Positions 8,454 to 17,132 of a stretch of 64,000 nucleotides of DNA are shown here, in pieces. The translations under genes and the position numbers were made by a program. The stretch lies in contig NZ_BAAACP010000010.1 in the NCBI RefSeq assembly GCF_039521565.1, positions 1 to 64,000 of the forward strand. Direction: 5' to 3'. The notes beneath the pieces were generated by a model. The model worked only from the letters and a program-made list of their open reading frames with translations, did not search any database and was not told the DNA's origin. This DNA comes from Paraclostridium tenue. GTDB taxonomy: Bacteria > Bacillota > Clostridia > Peptostreptococcales > Peptostreptococcaceae. Within the stretch, counting starts at the first letter, position 1; every line of letters starts with the position of its first letter.

Positions 8454-9545
8454 ATGAGCGAAAATGGAAAGAAAACGAGCATAGCGCTGATTGTTATTGT
8501 GAGTATAATAAGTGCCATGATCGGAAGTTTTATGACGGTATTTGTACTTGGAGATAGAATTGGAAATAAACAAAGTGAAACTAGCAAACAAAATATAGTT
8601 GTTAATGAAAGTGGTAAGAGTCAAAATGTATATCATGCAGTTACAGATAAAGCCATGCCTTCAGTAGTGGGAATAACTACAACTACTGTAGATACTAACA
8701 ATATGTTTGCAATACCACAAGAATCACAAGGAGTAGGAACTGGATTTATTGTAGATTCAAAAGGATATATATTAACTAACTCACACGTTGTATCAGATGG
8801 AAAAGCTTCTGATGTAAATGTATTATTTAATGACGGATCCACTACAAAAGGTAAAGTTTTATGGAATGACCCAACTATAGATTTAGCTATTGTAAAAGTA
8901 GAGAAAACAGGACTTACTGCAGCTGATTTAGGAAATAGTGATAAGGTAAGAATTGGAGATATATCTATAGCTATTGGAAATCCTTTAGGATTAGAATTCC
9001 AAAAAAGTGTAACTCAAGGTATAATAAGTGGGCTTGATAGAAGCATTGATACAGGTAAAGGAACTAGTATGACAGGTCTTATACAAACTGATGCAAGTAT
9101 AAATCCTGGAAACAGTGGAGGACCATTATTAAATGATAAAGGACAAGTAATAGGAATAAATACAGCTAAAGCATCAGGGGCTGAAGGTTTAGGATTTGCA
9201 ATTCCAATAAATACAGCAAAACCTATAGTAGATCAAATAATAAAAGGTGGTAAATTTGAAAAAGTAACATTAGGAATCAAAGGAATAGATGTTCAAACAT
9301 TTGAAGCTATGACTGGCACCGATTTAGAAGCAAATGAAGGTGTATATGTAGCAGAAGTTTTAGATAATACACCAGCTCAAAAAGCTAAGATACAAGCAGG
9401 AGATGTTATAACTAAAGTAGGAGATACAAATATAACATCAATGAGTGATTTAAATAAAGCTTTATACAAATATTCTGTAGGAAATACTACAAAGGTATCA
9501 ATAAACAGAGGTGGAAAAGATATAAGTGTAAATGTTAAATTCTAA
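8454..9545 (+). CDS. htrA: HtrA/DegP-family serine protease with PDZ domain
   Basis: Membrane-anchored quality-control protease. One membrane helix lies at about residues 9-33, followed by a short linker and a trypsin-like domain. The catalytic triad is visible: His in NSHVVSD near residue 110, Asp in PTIDLAIVKV near 143, Ser in NPGNSGGPLL near 222. A single PDZ domain occupies about residues 265-360. The 363-aa length is normal for a one-PDZ Gram-positive HtrA. The start has a strong AGGAGG site. It probably acts outside the membrane on misfolded secreted proteins. The gene converges on feoB and shares a terminator with it. Confidence 0.93.
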   Translation: MSENGKKTSIALIVIVSIISAMIGSFMTVFVLGDRIGNKQSETSKQNIVVNESGKSQNVYHAVTDKAMPSVVGITTTTVDTNNMFAIPQESQGVGTGFIVDSKGYILTNSHVVSDGKASDVNVLFNDGSTTKGKVLWNDPTIDLAIVKVEKTGLTAADLGNSDKVRIGDISIAIGNPLGLEFQKSVTQGIISGLDRSIDTGKGTSMTGLIQTDASINPGNSGGPLLNDKGQVIGINTAKASGAEGLGFAIPINTAKPIVDQIIKGGKFEKVTLGIKGIDVQTFEAMTGTDLEANEGVYVAEVLDNTPAQKAKIQAGDVITKVGDTNITSMSDLNKALYKYSVGNTTKVSINRGGKDISVNVKF

Positions 9546-9552
9546 TGATGTA

Positions 9553-9584
9553 AAAAAAGATGGGAATTAATTCCCATCTTTTTT
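9553..9584. terminator. Bidirectional terminator between htrA and feoB
   Basis: A perfect 32-bp palindrome: six A, GATGGGAATT, then its mirror and six T. With A-run and T-run on opposite sides it can stop transcription from both strands. It overlaps the feoB stop codon. Confidence 0.9.
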
Positions 9585-11511
9585 ATTCTGCAATTTTACT
9601 TTTGCTGCTAGGACAAGATCCTTGACTAGAACATCCTGAACAACCAGAGCATCCATTGCTTTTAGCTTTCATATTTTTATAAAGTATTATAAGTGCTATA
9701 AGTATTATTATACCACCTACAACTAATTCTAATACTGAAGATATAGATGAACCTTCAAATATTAATGAACCTATAACTTTAACTATGAAAGCAGCAATCC
9801 AAGCTACTGCAAATTGATAAGTTGCAGATATAAACATCATTTTATTACCATATTCTTTTTTCATTGTAGAAAGAGCTGCTATACATGGAGTGTATAATGC
9901 AGAGAATACTAAGAAGCCATAAGCTGTTACACTTGTAAATGATTGAGGTAAAGTAGTACCTAAATTACCGTAAACTATTCCCATTGTACTTATAACTACT
10001 TCTTTTGCACTTATACCAGTTAATATTGAAACTCCAGCTCTCCAATCCCCAAATCCTAAAGGAGTAAATATAGGAGCTATTAAGTGACCTAATGAAGCCA
10101 ATAAACTTTCATTTATATTTTCAGTAAATCCTGAGAAATTAAAATGTGATAATGCCCAAATAATAACAGACATGGCAAACATTATTGTACAAACTTTTAT
10201 TAAGAAACCTTTAGCTTTATTCCAAGTATTTTTAAGTAATGCATTAAGTGTTGGCATTTTATATTCTGGAAGTTCAAGAACAAAAGGTTCTGCTTCAGTT
10301 TTATAAACTGTTTTATTTAACACTAATGCTATTATTATAGCAACTACTATACCTAATAAATAAAGTGATGTAGTTACAATTGGTGCATTTTTGCGGAAAA
10401 ATATAGAAACAAATAAAGCATAAACTGGTAATTTAGCACCGCAAGTCATAAGAGGTGCAATAAGTGCAGTTATTTTTCTATCTTTTTCACTTTCTAAAGT
10501 TCTAGTAGCCATAATTGCAGGAGAGGCACATCCAAACCCCATTATTATAGGTATGAAAGCTTTACCAGATAATCCAACTCTTTTCATAATATTATCCATT
10601 AAGAAAGCTGTTCTAGCCATATAACCACTGTCTTCAAAGAATGACATACCTAAAAATAATACAAATATTAATGGGAAGAATGGTAATGCACCACCTAGTC
10701 CACCTATTAATCCATCAACTATTAAAGAATGGAACCAAGGACTAGAATTTGCAAATAAAGCATCAGCAGGTGTAGCTATATAAGTGTCTATTAACGTTTC
10801 TGTTAACTCTTGAAGTGGACCACCTACCCAGTCAAAAGTAAACTTAAATAATATTAATAAAGCAGCTACAAATACAGGATAAGCTAATATAGGATGTAAT
10901 ATTATGTTATCTATTTTACTACTTAATCTTTCTTTATTCTCAAATCCTGATTTCATAGATTTACTTAATATTTTTTCTATTTCTCTGTATGTGTTAATTT
11001 CATTTCCAAAATCTTTTTTATAACTAAATCTAGATGATAAAGTTGATTTTATATCACTTTCTATATTTTCTAAGCCTTCTTTTTTCTTGGCTACTATAGG
11101 TATTACTTTAACACCTAACTCTTTTTCTAATTTTTTTGAATCTATATGAATACCTTTAGATTCTGCAACATCAATCATATTAAGTAATAATATAATTGGT
11201 TTGTTGTATTGCATAAGTTGTGTAGTTAGATATAAGTTTCTATCTAAACTAGATGCATCAACAATATTTAATATTAAATCTACGTTTTCATTTTCTAAAA
11301 ATTGCTTAGAAACTTTCTCTTCATTTGAGAATGTATCCATTGCATATATACCAGGAAGGTCAACAATTTTTATATCTTTACTTATAAATCCTTCTTTTTT
11401 TTCGATAGTAACACCAGGCCAGTTCCCTACATATTGTTTAGAACCAGTAAGTAGGTTAAATACTGTTGTTTTACCTACATTTGGGTTACCGAATAATGCA
11501 ACATTAATCAA
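9583..11511 (-). CDS. feoB: Ferrous iron transporter FeoB with Cys-rich C-terminal tail
   Basis: Fe(II) uptake protein. The N-terminal G domain shows G1 GNPNVGKTT (residues 8-16), G3 DLPGIYAMD and G4 NMID. A helical spacer and two gated-pore Gate repeats in the membrane half follow. The protein ends with an extra membrane helix and a Cys-rich tail (Cys-Ser-Gly-Cys-Ser-Gly-Cys pattern), which looks like the separate 'FeoB-associated Cys-rich' small protein fused on. The TTG start (complement of 11509-11511) is supported by AAGGAGG 7 bases upstream. It lies 12 bp after feoA in one operon, under a Fur-like site. Confidence 0.94.
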   Translation of the reverse strand: MINVALFGNPNVGKTTVFNLLTGSKQYVGNWPGVTIEKKEGFISKDIKIVDLPGIYAMDTFSNEEKVSKQFLENENVDLILNIVDASSLDRNLYLTTQLMQYNKPIILLLNMIDVAESKGIHIDSKKLEKELGVKVIPIVAKKKEGLENIESDIKSTLSSRFSYKKDFGNEINTYREIEKILSKSMKSGFENKERLSSKIDNIILHPILAYPVFVAALLILFKFTFDWVGGPLQELTETLIDTYIATPADALFANSSPWFHSLIVDGLIGGLGGALPFFPLIFVLFLGMSFFEDSGYMARTAFLMDNIMKRVGLSGKAFIPIIMGFGCASPAIMATRTLESEKDRKITALIAPLMTCGAKLPVYALFVSIFFRKNAPIVTTSLYLLGIVVAIIIALVLNKTVYKTEAEPFVLELPEYKMPTLNALLKNTWNKAKGFLIKVCTIMFAMSVIIWALSHFNFSGFTENINESLLASLGHLIAPIFTPLGFGDWRAGVSILTGISAKEVVISTMGIVYGNLGTTLPQSFTSVTAYGFLVFSALYTPCIAALSTMKKEYGNKMMFISATYQFAVAWIAAFIVKVIGSLIFEGSSISSVLELVVGGIIILIALIILYKNMKAKSNGCSGCSGCSSQGSCPSSKSKIAE

Positions 11512-11523
11512 GGTAATACCTCC

Positions 11524-11745
11524 TTATTTTAAGCTAATATTTTTTGCGTCACTTTTTCTTATTGCTAAATCAAAACCTCTAAAACGAACTAATATAGGAT
11601 CTCCTAAAGGAGCTATTTTTTTTACTTCTATTTCAGTATTATTGGTGCATCCAAGAGCTAATAATCTTTTTGCTAATTTTTCATTTCCATATATATTATC
11701 AATTATACCTTTTTGGCCGACTTTTAAATCGTAAACAGTCATCAT
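11524..11745 (-). CDS. feoA: FeoA, cytosolic partner of FeoB
   Basis: A small SH3-like protein (73 aa) with the FeoA pattern: Leu-x-x-Gly-x-x-Gly near the start, Ala-Lys-Arg-Leu-Leu-Ala-Leu-Gly-Cys in the middle, and a Gly-Asp-Pro-Ile-Leu-Val-Arg loop near the end. It is thought to help assemble or regulate FeoB. GGAGG ends at 11751 on the minus strand; the ATGs at 11745 and 11742 are spaced 5 and 8 from it, whereas an upstream GTG overlaps it. First gene of feoAB. Confidence 0.93.
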   Translation of the reverse strand: MMTVYDLKVGQKGIIDNIYGNEKLAKRLLALGCTNNTEIEVKKIAPLGDPILVRFRGFDLAIRKSDAKNISLK

Positions 11746-11758
11746 TAACACCTCCTAA

Positions 11759-11773
11759 TGAGTTTCATTCTCA
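11759..11773 (-). promoter_or_regulatory. Fur-box-like operator before feoA
   Basis: TGAGTTT-C-ATTCTCA on the plus strand is a 7-1-7 inverted repeat with 5 of 7 symmetric positions. It matches the TGAGAAT half-site form of Fur boxes. It lies between a TATAAT-like -10 on the minus strand (about 11779-11784) and the feoA ribosome binding site. Iron repression by Fur is inferred. Confidence 0.6.
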
Positions 11774-11915
11774 ATTAATTATACTATAAATATACCATTT
11801 AATATTCAAAAAGTCAATAAATAGTGAGTTATTTAATAAAAAAATAAGTAATCTAATTATCTTATTATGTTAATATATAATTAAAACGTTTATCTCGAAT
11901 TGGGGAGGTATATAA

Positions 11916-12425
11916 ATGAAAACAAAAAAGATGACTTATATGTCATTGATGGTTGGATACAGTTTGATATTATATATAATAGAGGGATATATACCAAATC
12001 CTTTAATAACAATTTTTCCAGGAGCTAAGTTAGGACTTACAAATATAATTACTCTAACTTCTTTAGTGGTATTTGGTACAAAAGATACCTTTGTTATTGT
12101 TTCTGTTAGAGTGTTGATGTCATCTATATTTACAGGACCTATTTCATATCTAATGTTTAGTATAGCAGGGGCGTATCTAAGCTTATTATTTATGATGATA
12201 GCATTAAAAACAGATAAATTTTCACTTATAGGGGTAAGTGTAATAGGAGCTATAGGCCATAATATAGGACAATTAATTGTAGCTAGTTTGATTATTAAAA
12301 ATGCTATGATGTTTGGATATTTACCATATATGCTAATTGCATCTGTAATAACTGGAATATTTGTTGGAATTACATCTAAATATATGGTAGACAAGATTCC
12401 ATATATTGGTAAAAACCAATATTGA
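11916..12425 (+). CDS. Gx transporter family membrane protein (annotated elsewhere as heptaprenyl diphosphate synthase component I)
   Basis: A 169-aa very hydrophobic protein with about five membrane helices. The family signature is present: PGAKLGLTNIITL near residue 35, RVLMSSIFTGP near 65, and GAIGHNIGQL near 110. Members are often annotated as 'heptaprenyl diphosphate synthase component I' or 'Gx transporter'; the substrate is not established, and the fold resembles ECF-type substrate-binding components. The usual neighbours (NusG-domain protein, prenyl synthase) are absent here. ATG 11916 has a GGGGAGG site. Divergent from feoAB. Confidence 0.8.
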   Translation: MKTKKMTYMSLMVGYSLILYIIEGYIPNPLITIFPGAKLGLTNIITLTSLVVFGTKDTFVIVSVRVLMSSIFTGPISYLMFSIAGAYLSLLFMMIALKTDKFSLIGVSVIGAIGHNIGQLIVASLIIKNAMMFGYLPYMLIASVITGIFVGITSKYMVDKIPYIGKNQY

Positions 12426-12488
12426 CATGGTAGTGAAAACCTTGTTAAAATATAAGTGGATACATAAAATTTTAACTGTGGTGATGAT

Positions 12489-12662
12489 ATGACTAATAAT
12501 GAATTGGCTTTACTAAAAAAAGAAATAGAGGTATTAAGAGAAGAAATAAATACCTATATAGAATACCCAGATATATTTAAAGAAGAATTAGTTAGTACCA
12601 GTGCTAAAATTGATGAGGCAATAAATAAGTATATAAAATTAAGTGAAGAGTCTTCTAAATAA
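12489..12662 (+). CDS. Spo0E-like aspartyl-phosphate phosphatase family peptide
   Basis: A 57-aa helical-hairpin protein. A first helix (Glu-Ile-Glu-Val-Leu-Arg-Glu-Glu-Ile) is followed by a loop and a second helix, Ser-Ala-Lys-Ile-Asp-Glu-Ala-Ile-Asn-Lys-Tyr-Ile. That matches the Spo0E pattern Ser-x-x-x-Asp-x-x-Ile-x-x-Tyr; the canonical SQELD core reads SAKID here. Spo0E proteins dephosphorylate Spo0A~P and delay sporulation. The weak ribosome binding site GGTGAT precedes ATG 12489. The stop codon lies within a terminator hairpin. Function is inferred from the family; the Gln-Glu of the core is replaced. Confidence 0.7.
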   Translation: MTNNELALLKKEIEVLREEINTYIEYPDIFKEELVSTSAKIDEAINKYIKLSEESSK

Positions 12663-12678
12663 TAAGAAGGCTTTTTTT
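12649..12678 (+). terminator. Intrinsic terminator
   Basis: AGTCTTCT (12649-12656) pairs with AGAAGGCT (12665-12672), followed by seven T. It overlaps the end of the Spo0E-like gene. Confidence 0.8.
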
Positions 12679-12777
12679 ATTTAAGTTAAATATTTATAGT
12701 GAGTATATTATTTAAATATTAAGTTAATAATTTATGATTGAGGATACATATTAATTGTTGAAAGAAAGGTATTAATC

Positions 12778-13620
12778 ATGATTTTAGCAAAAATAATAAA
12801 CTCAATTATTATAATTGTTTGTGCTTATATTTTATTAAATTTGATAAAATATTTTTTAAAGAAAATATTTGAGTTCACAAAATTTGATGTTAGATATGAA
12901 AATACTTTAAATAGTCTTTTATGCTCTATGGCATATTATATTATATTTATTTTTACTATAATACTTTTACTTAAAGAATTTGGTATAGTTGATTTTACAA
13001 AGTTTGGTACTTTAGTAACAGGAGCAAGTATAGTAGGGTTAATAGTTGGAGTTGCATCTCAAAGCATATTAAAGGATATATTTAACGGATTTTTTATTAT
13101 CTTCGAGAAACAGATACAAGTTGGAGATTTTGTTATAATAAATGAAGAATTCAGAGGAACAATAGAAGAAATTGGTTTAAGAAGTGTTAGTTTAAGGGAT
13201 TGGGATTTAAGAAGAGTAACTCTTCCAAATGGAAATATATCTAGTATTAAAAATTATAGTAAAACTAAAATGAGAGTTGTTGCAAGTGTAAGAGTACCTT
13301 ATGAAGAAGACCCTAGAAATGTTATAAAAGCTTTAGAACAAGTATGTGATATATTAAATGAAAGACATAAGGATATTCTATCTATAAAAAAAGGAAAAGA
13401 AGCATTAGGCTCATTTAAGGTATATGGGATAACTGATATAGAAGAAAATCCTATTGGTGCAAAATATACGATAACGGGAACTGTTCAATCTAATAAGTAT
13501 TTTAAAGTTATAAAAGACGCTAGACTTCAAATACTTATTACACTTAAAGAAAATGGTATAAACATAGCATATCCTACTCATGTAAATATAATTAAAAATA
13601 GCAAATATGAACAAAGTTAA
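12778..13620 (+). CDS. mscS: MscS-family mechanosensitive channel
   Basis: Small-conductance mechanosensitive channel that releases solutes on osmotic downshock. The 280-aa protein has three N-terminal membrane helices. The third is the pore-lining, Gly/Ala-rich helix: Thr-Gly-Ala-Ser-Ile-Val-Gly-Leu-Ile-Val-Gly-Val-Ala, about residues 80-95. The MscS beta domain follows, with GFFIIFEKQIQVGDFV and the RRVTLPNG loop, then an alpha/beta C-terminal domain. The length is normal. It has its own terminator; the upstream gap of about 100 bp is AT-rich with AAAGG before the ATG. Confidence 0.92.
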   Translation: MILAKIINSIIIIVCAYILLNLIKYFLKKIFEFTKFDVRYENTLNSLLCSMAYYIIFIFTIILLLKEFGIVDFTKFGTLVTGASIVGLIVGVASQSILKDIFNGFFIIFEKQIQVGDFVIINEEFRGTIEEIGLRSVSLRDWDLRRVTLPNGNISSIKNYSKTKMRVVASVRVPYEEDPRNVIKALEQVCDILNERHKDILSIKKGKEALGSFKVYGITDIEENPIGAKYTITGTVQSNKYFKVIKDARLQILITLKENGINIAYPTHVNIIKNSKYEQS

Positions 13621-13648
13621 GAACTATTTTAAATAGTTCTTTTTTTAT
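13619..13648 (+). terminator. Intrinsic terminator after mscS
   Basis: AGAACTA...TAGTTCT self-complementary hairpin ending in eight T; it overlaps the mscS stop codon. Confidence 0.85.
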
Positions 13649-13660
13649 TTCGATTAAATC

Positions 13661-13680
13661 CTAGTCGTAATAATGACTAG
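13661..13680 (+). repeat. Short inverted repeat before mgtC
   Basis: CTAGTC (13661-13666) and GACTAG (13675-13680) with an 8-base loop, lying between the mscS terminator and mgtC and followed by a short TATC tetranucleotide run (13703-13714). It could be an operator or a leader hairpin. No T-run follows, so it is not a terminator. Confidence 0.4.
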
Positions 13681-13735
13681 CTTAAACAAATATAAATAAA
13701 TATATCTATCTATCTATGAGAGGGGGGAATTAATT

Positions 13736-14389
13736 ATATCAGCTAAAGAAATTATAACAAGATTATTAATAGCTCTTATTATAGGAGGATTAACAGGACT
13801 TGAAAGAGAAAAATCATATCAATTTGCAGGATTTAGAACCCATATATTAGTATCTATGGGTTCGTGTATTACATCTGTAACATCTGTAATATTATTTATG
13901 GATTATGGAAGTAAAACAAGTTTAGATCCATCGAGATTGACAGCACAAGTATTATCTGGAATTGGTTTTTTAGGTACGGGAGCAATAATTAAAAATTCAA
14001 GTGGAATAAGAGGACTTACTACTGCAGCTGGTATATGGGCAACTGCATGTATAGGTATAGCTATAGGTTATGGCCAATATATATTGGGAATAACTGCTTG
14101 GATTTTTGTAATGGCAACTCTTTATATATTAAAGAATATAGATAAAATTGTTTTTAGAAAAAAGCAAAATATACTTACTATGCAAGTAGATAATATCAAT
14201 GCTATATCTACAATTTATAATAAATTAGAAAAGTCTCAGATAAAAGTAAATAATATTGATGTAGTAAATGATGATTATTGTTATATTATCAATTTTTTTG
14301 TTGTTTATGATAGACGAATTATGGTAGAAAAGATAATATTAGAGTTAAATGAATTTAAAAGTATAATAAGTGTAGATTATTTACATTAA
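13736..14389 (+). CDS. mgtC: MgtC/SapB family membrane protein, apparently with a non-AUG start
   Basis: A 217-aa membrane protein with four or five N-terminal helices and a C-terminal ACT-like domain (from about residue 150). MgtC/SapB hallmarks are visible: RLLIALIIGGLTGLERE near the N terminus, QVLSGIGFLGTGAII, and GIRGLTTAAGIWATA. The first in-frame ATG (13856) would remove the conserved first 40 residues. The frame is open from 13700, but between there and 13856 it contains no ATG, GTG or TTG. AGGGGGG (13721-13727) precedes ATT 13733 by 5 and ATA 13736 by 8 bases, so one of these is the likely start. Functions proposed for the family include Mg2+ limitation survival and ATP-synthase modulation. 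Confidence 0.85.
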   Translation: MSAKEIITRLLIALIIGGLTGLEREKSYQFAGFRTHILVSMGSCITSVTSVILFMDYGSKTSLDPSRLTAQVLSGIGFLGTGAIIKNSSGIRGLTTAAGIWATACIGIAIGYGQYILGITAWIFVMATLYILKNIDKIVFRKKQNILTMQVDNINAISTIYNKLEKSQIKVNNIDVVNDDYCYIINFFVVYDRRIMVEKIILELNEFKSIISVDYLH

Positions 14390-14435
14390 AATATATAAAA
14401 TAAGAGGTAGCTATAAAAAAGTTGAGGTGTATGAA

Positions 14436-15287
14436 TTGAAGACAAACATAAGAGTAATAATAGAAGGATCTACAGATTTTCCCAAAGAACTTTTAGATAA
14501 AATTGGGGTAAAGGTTGTAGGAATAAACATAGCATTTGGAGAGGAAAATTATATAGGCGGAGTAGACATTAACGAGGAAACGTTTTATCAGAAGATGAAA
14601 GGCTGCAAGGAGTTACCGAAAACGTCTAGCCCATCACCTGAGAAATTTATAGAAATGTTTGATTGTGAAGAAGAAGAAATATTAATTATAACATTGACTT
14701 CTAAATTATCTAGTACGTATAGTAGTGCAGTACTAGCTAAAAATATATATTTAGAGCATAACCCAGGGGCAAATAAAAGAATTTCAGTTGTAGATTCTCT
14801 AAGTGGATCTATAGGTGTTGGATTAATGGTTTATAAGGCTAATAAATTAATACAAGAGGGGAAATCGTTAAAAGAAGTAACTGAATATCTAGAAGATATA
14901 AAAACAGACATAGCATTTTATGGAGTATTAAATACACTTGACAATGCTATAAAAGGTGGAAGAGTAAACCCAATAGCAGGTAAATTAATAAATGCACTTA
15001 ATTTTAAAGTTATTATAGAAATTTCAGAAGGAGTAGTTAAACCTATAGATAAAGCTAGAGGAGAAAGTAATAGTTTAAAAAAATTACTTGAAATAGTTAA
15101 AAATAATGTTAACGATACAACAAATAAGATATTAGTTATAGGTCACTCAAATTGTGAAGAAAAAGCTTATAAAATTGCAAAACAAATAGAAGAAAATTAT
15201 GAATATAAGGATATAATAATATCAAGTATAGGTCCAGTTATGGGAACATACACATCAGAAGGATCTATATTAATAGCAGTACTTTAA
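14436..15287 (+). CDS. DegV family (fatty-acid-binding) protein
   Basis: A 283-aa two-domain protein of the DegV/FakB type, which bind fatty acids for the kinase FakA. Family features: an N-terminal strand ending in EGSTDFP, the TSSPSPEKF lid loop near residue 64, LSSTYSSA near 90, and the KGGRV motif near 170 that lines the lipid pocket. TTG 14436 is preferred because GAGGTG ends 6 bases before it; the upstream GTG 14427 overlaps that site. No fakA gene is in the window. pepF follows within 30 bp, so the two may be cotranscribed. Confidence 0.9.
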   Translation: MKTNIRVIIEGSTDFPKELLDKIGVKVVGINIAFGEENYIGGVDINEETFYQKMKGCKELPKTSSPSPEKFIEMFDCEEEEILIITLTSKLSSTYSSAVLAKNIYLEHNPGANKRISVVDSLSGSIGVGLMVYKANKLIQEGKSLKEVTEYLEDIKTDIAFYGVLNTLDNAIKGGRVNPIAGKLINALNFKVIIEISEGVVKPIDKARGESNSLKKLLEIVKNNVNDTTNKILVIGHSNCEEKAYKIAKQIEENYEYKDIIISSIGPVMGTYTSEGSILIAVL

Positions 15288-15315
15288 TAAGATGAAAAAA
15301 AGGAGTGAAATAATA

Positions 15316-17097
15316 ATGGTAGATAGAGCTTCGATAGAAGATAAATTTAAATGGGATATTGATAATATGTATAAAACCCCAGAGGCAATAAAAGAAGATA
15401 TTAAAAAGATAGATATGTTTATATCTGAGTTAAAAAGTTACAAAGGTAAACTTGCAGACAGCAAAGAAAATCTTTATAAGGTTCTTAATGATTCAGAAAA
15501 AGCGTCTAGAATACTTCAAAACTTATATGTATACACTCATATGAAACAACATGAAGATACTAGAAAAAATGAAAACCAAGCTAACGCTACAAAAACAGAA
15601 ATGCTTTCAACTGAATTAGCTATGGCTACATCATATTTAGTACCAGAGATAATAGCTATGGATGAAAATAAATTACAAGAATATTTAAAGGATGAAAAAT
15701 TAAGTTTTTATAAGAAATATATAGATGAAATTTTAAGGGAAAAACCACATACTCTTACGGAAAAAGAAGAAGAAATTCTAGCAGCAGCATCTGACTTAAG
15801 CGGAGTAGCTGAAAATGTATATGAAATGTTTTCTTTTGCAGATTTAAAATTTCCTGAAATAAAAGGAGAAGATGGAGAAACTATAAGAATTACACATGGT
15901 AATTTTTCATCACTTCTAAAAAGTAAAGATCCTAGAGTAAGAAAAGATGCATTTGAAGCTGTTTACTCAACTTATGATGAATATAAAAATACTTTTGCAT
16001 CTACCTTATATGGTGGTATAAAAAGTGAAATTTTTTATGCAAAAATGAGAAACTATAAATCAGCTATAGAAAGTTCTTTATTCCAAGATGATATAAGTGT
16101 GGATGTATATAACAACCTTATAGATGCAGTTGATGAAAGTTTAGATACTTTAAATAAATATATAGATATAAGAAAAAAATATCTTAATTTAGAAAAAATG
16201 CACATGTATGATTTATATGTACCTATAACTTCTAATTTTGATATGAAAATAACTTATGAACAAGCACAAGAAATAATTTTAAAAGCATTAAAACCTTTAG
16301 GCGAAGAATATTTAAGTATAGTAAAAAAAGCTTTTAGTGAAAGATGGATAGATGTATATGAAAATGAGGGTAAACAAGGCGGAGCGTATTCATGGGGAAG
16401 TTATGATTCATCTCCATATATATTAATGAGTTATAAGGATGACTTAAATTCATTATTTACATTAATACATGAATTAGGACACTCAATGCATAGTTATTAT
16501 TCTAGAACTAATCAAGAATATTTATATTCTTCATATAAAATATTTGTTGCAGAAGTTGCCTCAACTTTAAATGAGTTACTACTTGTGCATTATTTACTAG
16601 AAAATTCAACATCTAAAGATGAAAAAATATACTTATTAAATTATTACTTAGAACAATTTAGAACTACTGTATATAGACAAACGATGTTTGCAGAATTTGA
16701 GAAAATAACTCATGAAAGAGTTGAAGCTAAAGAACCATTAACAGCTAAAGAATTTACGGATATTTATTATGAATTAAATGAAAAGTATTATGGTAAGTCT
16801 TGTATTGTAGACGAGCAAATAGGATTAGAATGGGCTAGAATACCTCATTTCTATTCTAATTTCTATGTATATAAATATGCAACAGGATTTTCAGCAGCAA
16901 GTGCTTTAAGTGAAAAAATATTAAATGAAGGCGAAAGTGCAGTTGAAAAATACTTAAACTTCTTAAAAAGTGGAGGATCAGAATATCCTCTTAACCAACT
17001 AAGAGCAGCAGGCGTAGACATGGAAAAGAAAGAATCAATAGAGAAAGCTTTAGGAGTATTTAAAGAATTAGTAGAAGAATTAGAAAGAGAATGTTAA
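15316..17097 (+). CDS. pepF: Oligoendopeptidase F (M3 family)
   Basis: A cytosolic zinc metallopeptidase that cuts oligopeptides. The 593-aa protein has the M3B layout, mostly helical. The zinc site is HELGHSMHSYYS near residue 385, and the third ligand Glu is in FVAEVASTLNE about 25 residues later. Start: AAAGGAGTG (15299-15306) lies 9 bases before ATG 15316. The in-frame ATG 15292 overlaps nothing useful and adds 8 basic residues. It ends within a perfect palindromic terminator. Confidence 0.95.
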   Translation: MVDRASIEDKFKWDIDNMYKTPEAIKEDIKKIDMFISELKSYKGKLADSKENLYKVLNDSEKASRILQNLYVYTHMKQHEDTRKNENQANATKTEMLSTELAMATSYLVPEIIAMDENKLQEYLKDEKLSFYKKYIDEILREKPHTLTEKEEEILAAASDLSGVAENVYEMFSFADLKFPEIKGEDGETIRITHGNFSSLLKSKDPRVRKDAFEAVYSTYDEYKNTFASTLYGGIKSEIFYAKMRNYKSAIESSLFQDDISVDVYNNLIDAVDESLDTLNKYIDIRKKYLNLEKMHMYDLYVPITSNFDMKITYEQAQEIILKALKPLGEEYLSIVKKAFSERWIDVYENEGKQGGAYSWGSYDSSPYILMSYKDDLNSLFTLIHELGHSMHSYYSRTNQEYLYSSYKIFVAEVASTLNELLLVHYLLENSTSKDEKIYLLNYYLEQFRTTVYRQTMFAEFEKITHERVEAKEPLTAKEFTDIYYELNEKYYGKSCIVDEQIGLEWARIPHFYSNFYVYKYATGFSAASALSEKILNEGESAVEKYLNFLKSGGSEYPLNQLRAAGVDMEKKESIEKALGVFKELVEELEREC

Positions 17098-17118
17098 TTA
17101 ACATTCTCTTTTTTTATT
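17085..17118 (+). terminator. Intrinsic terminator after pepF
   Basis: A perfect 26-bp palindrome (AAGAGAATGTTAA and its mirror, 17085-17110) followed by TTTTTT; the pepF stop codon lies inside it. Confidence 0.88.
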
Positions 17119-17132
17119 TCTTACAATTAGTA

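Noticed and set aside
11201..12394. Plus-strand frame over feoA/feoB and minus-strand frame over the Gx transporter gene
   Set aside because: Both are mirror frames of clear genes on the other strand; composition fits antisense reading of hydrophobic proteins.
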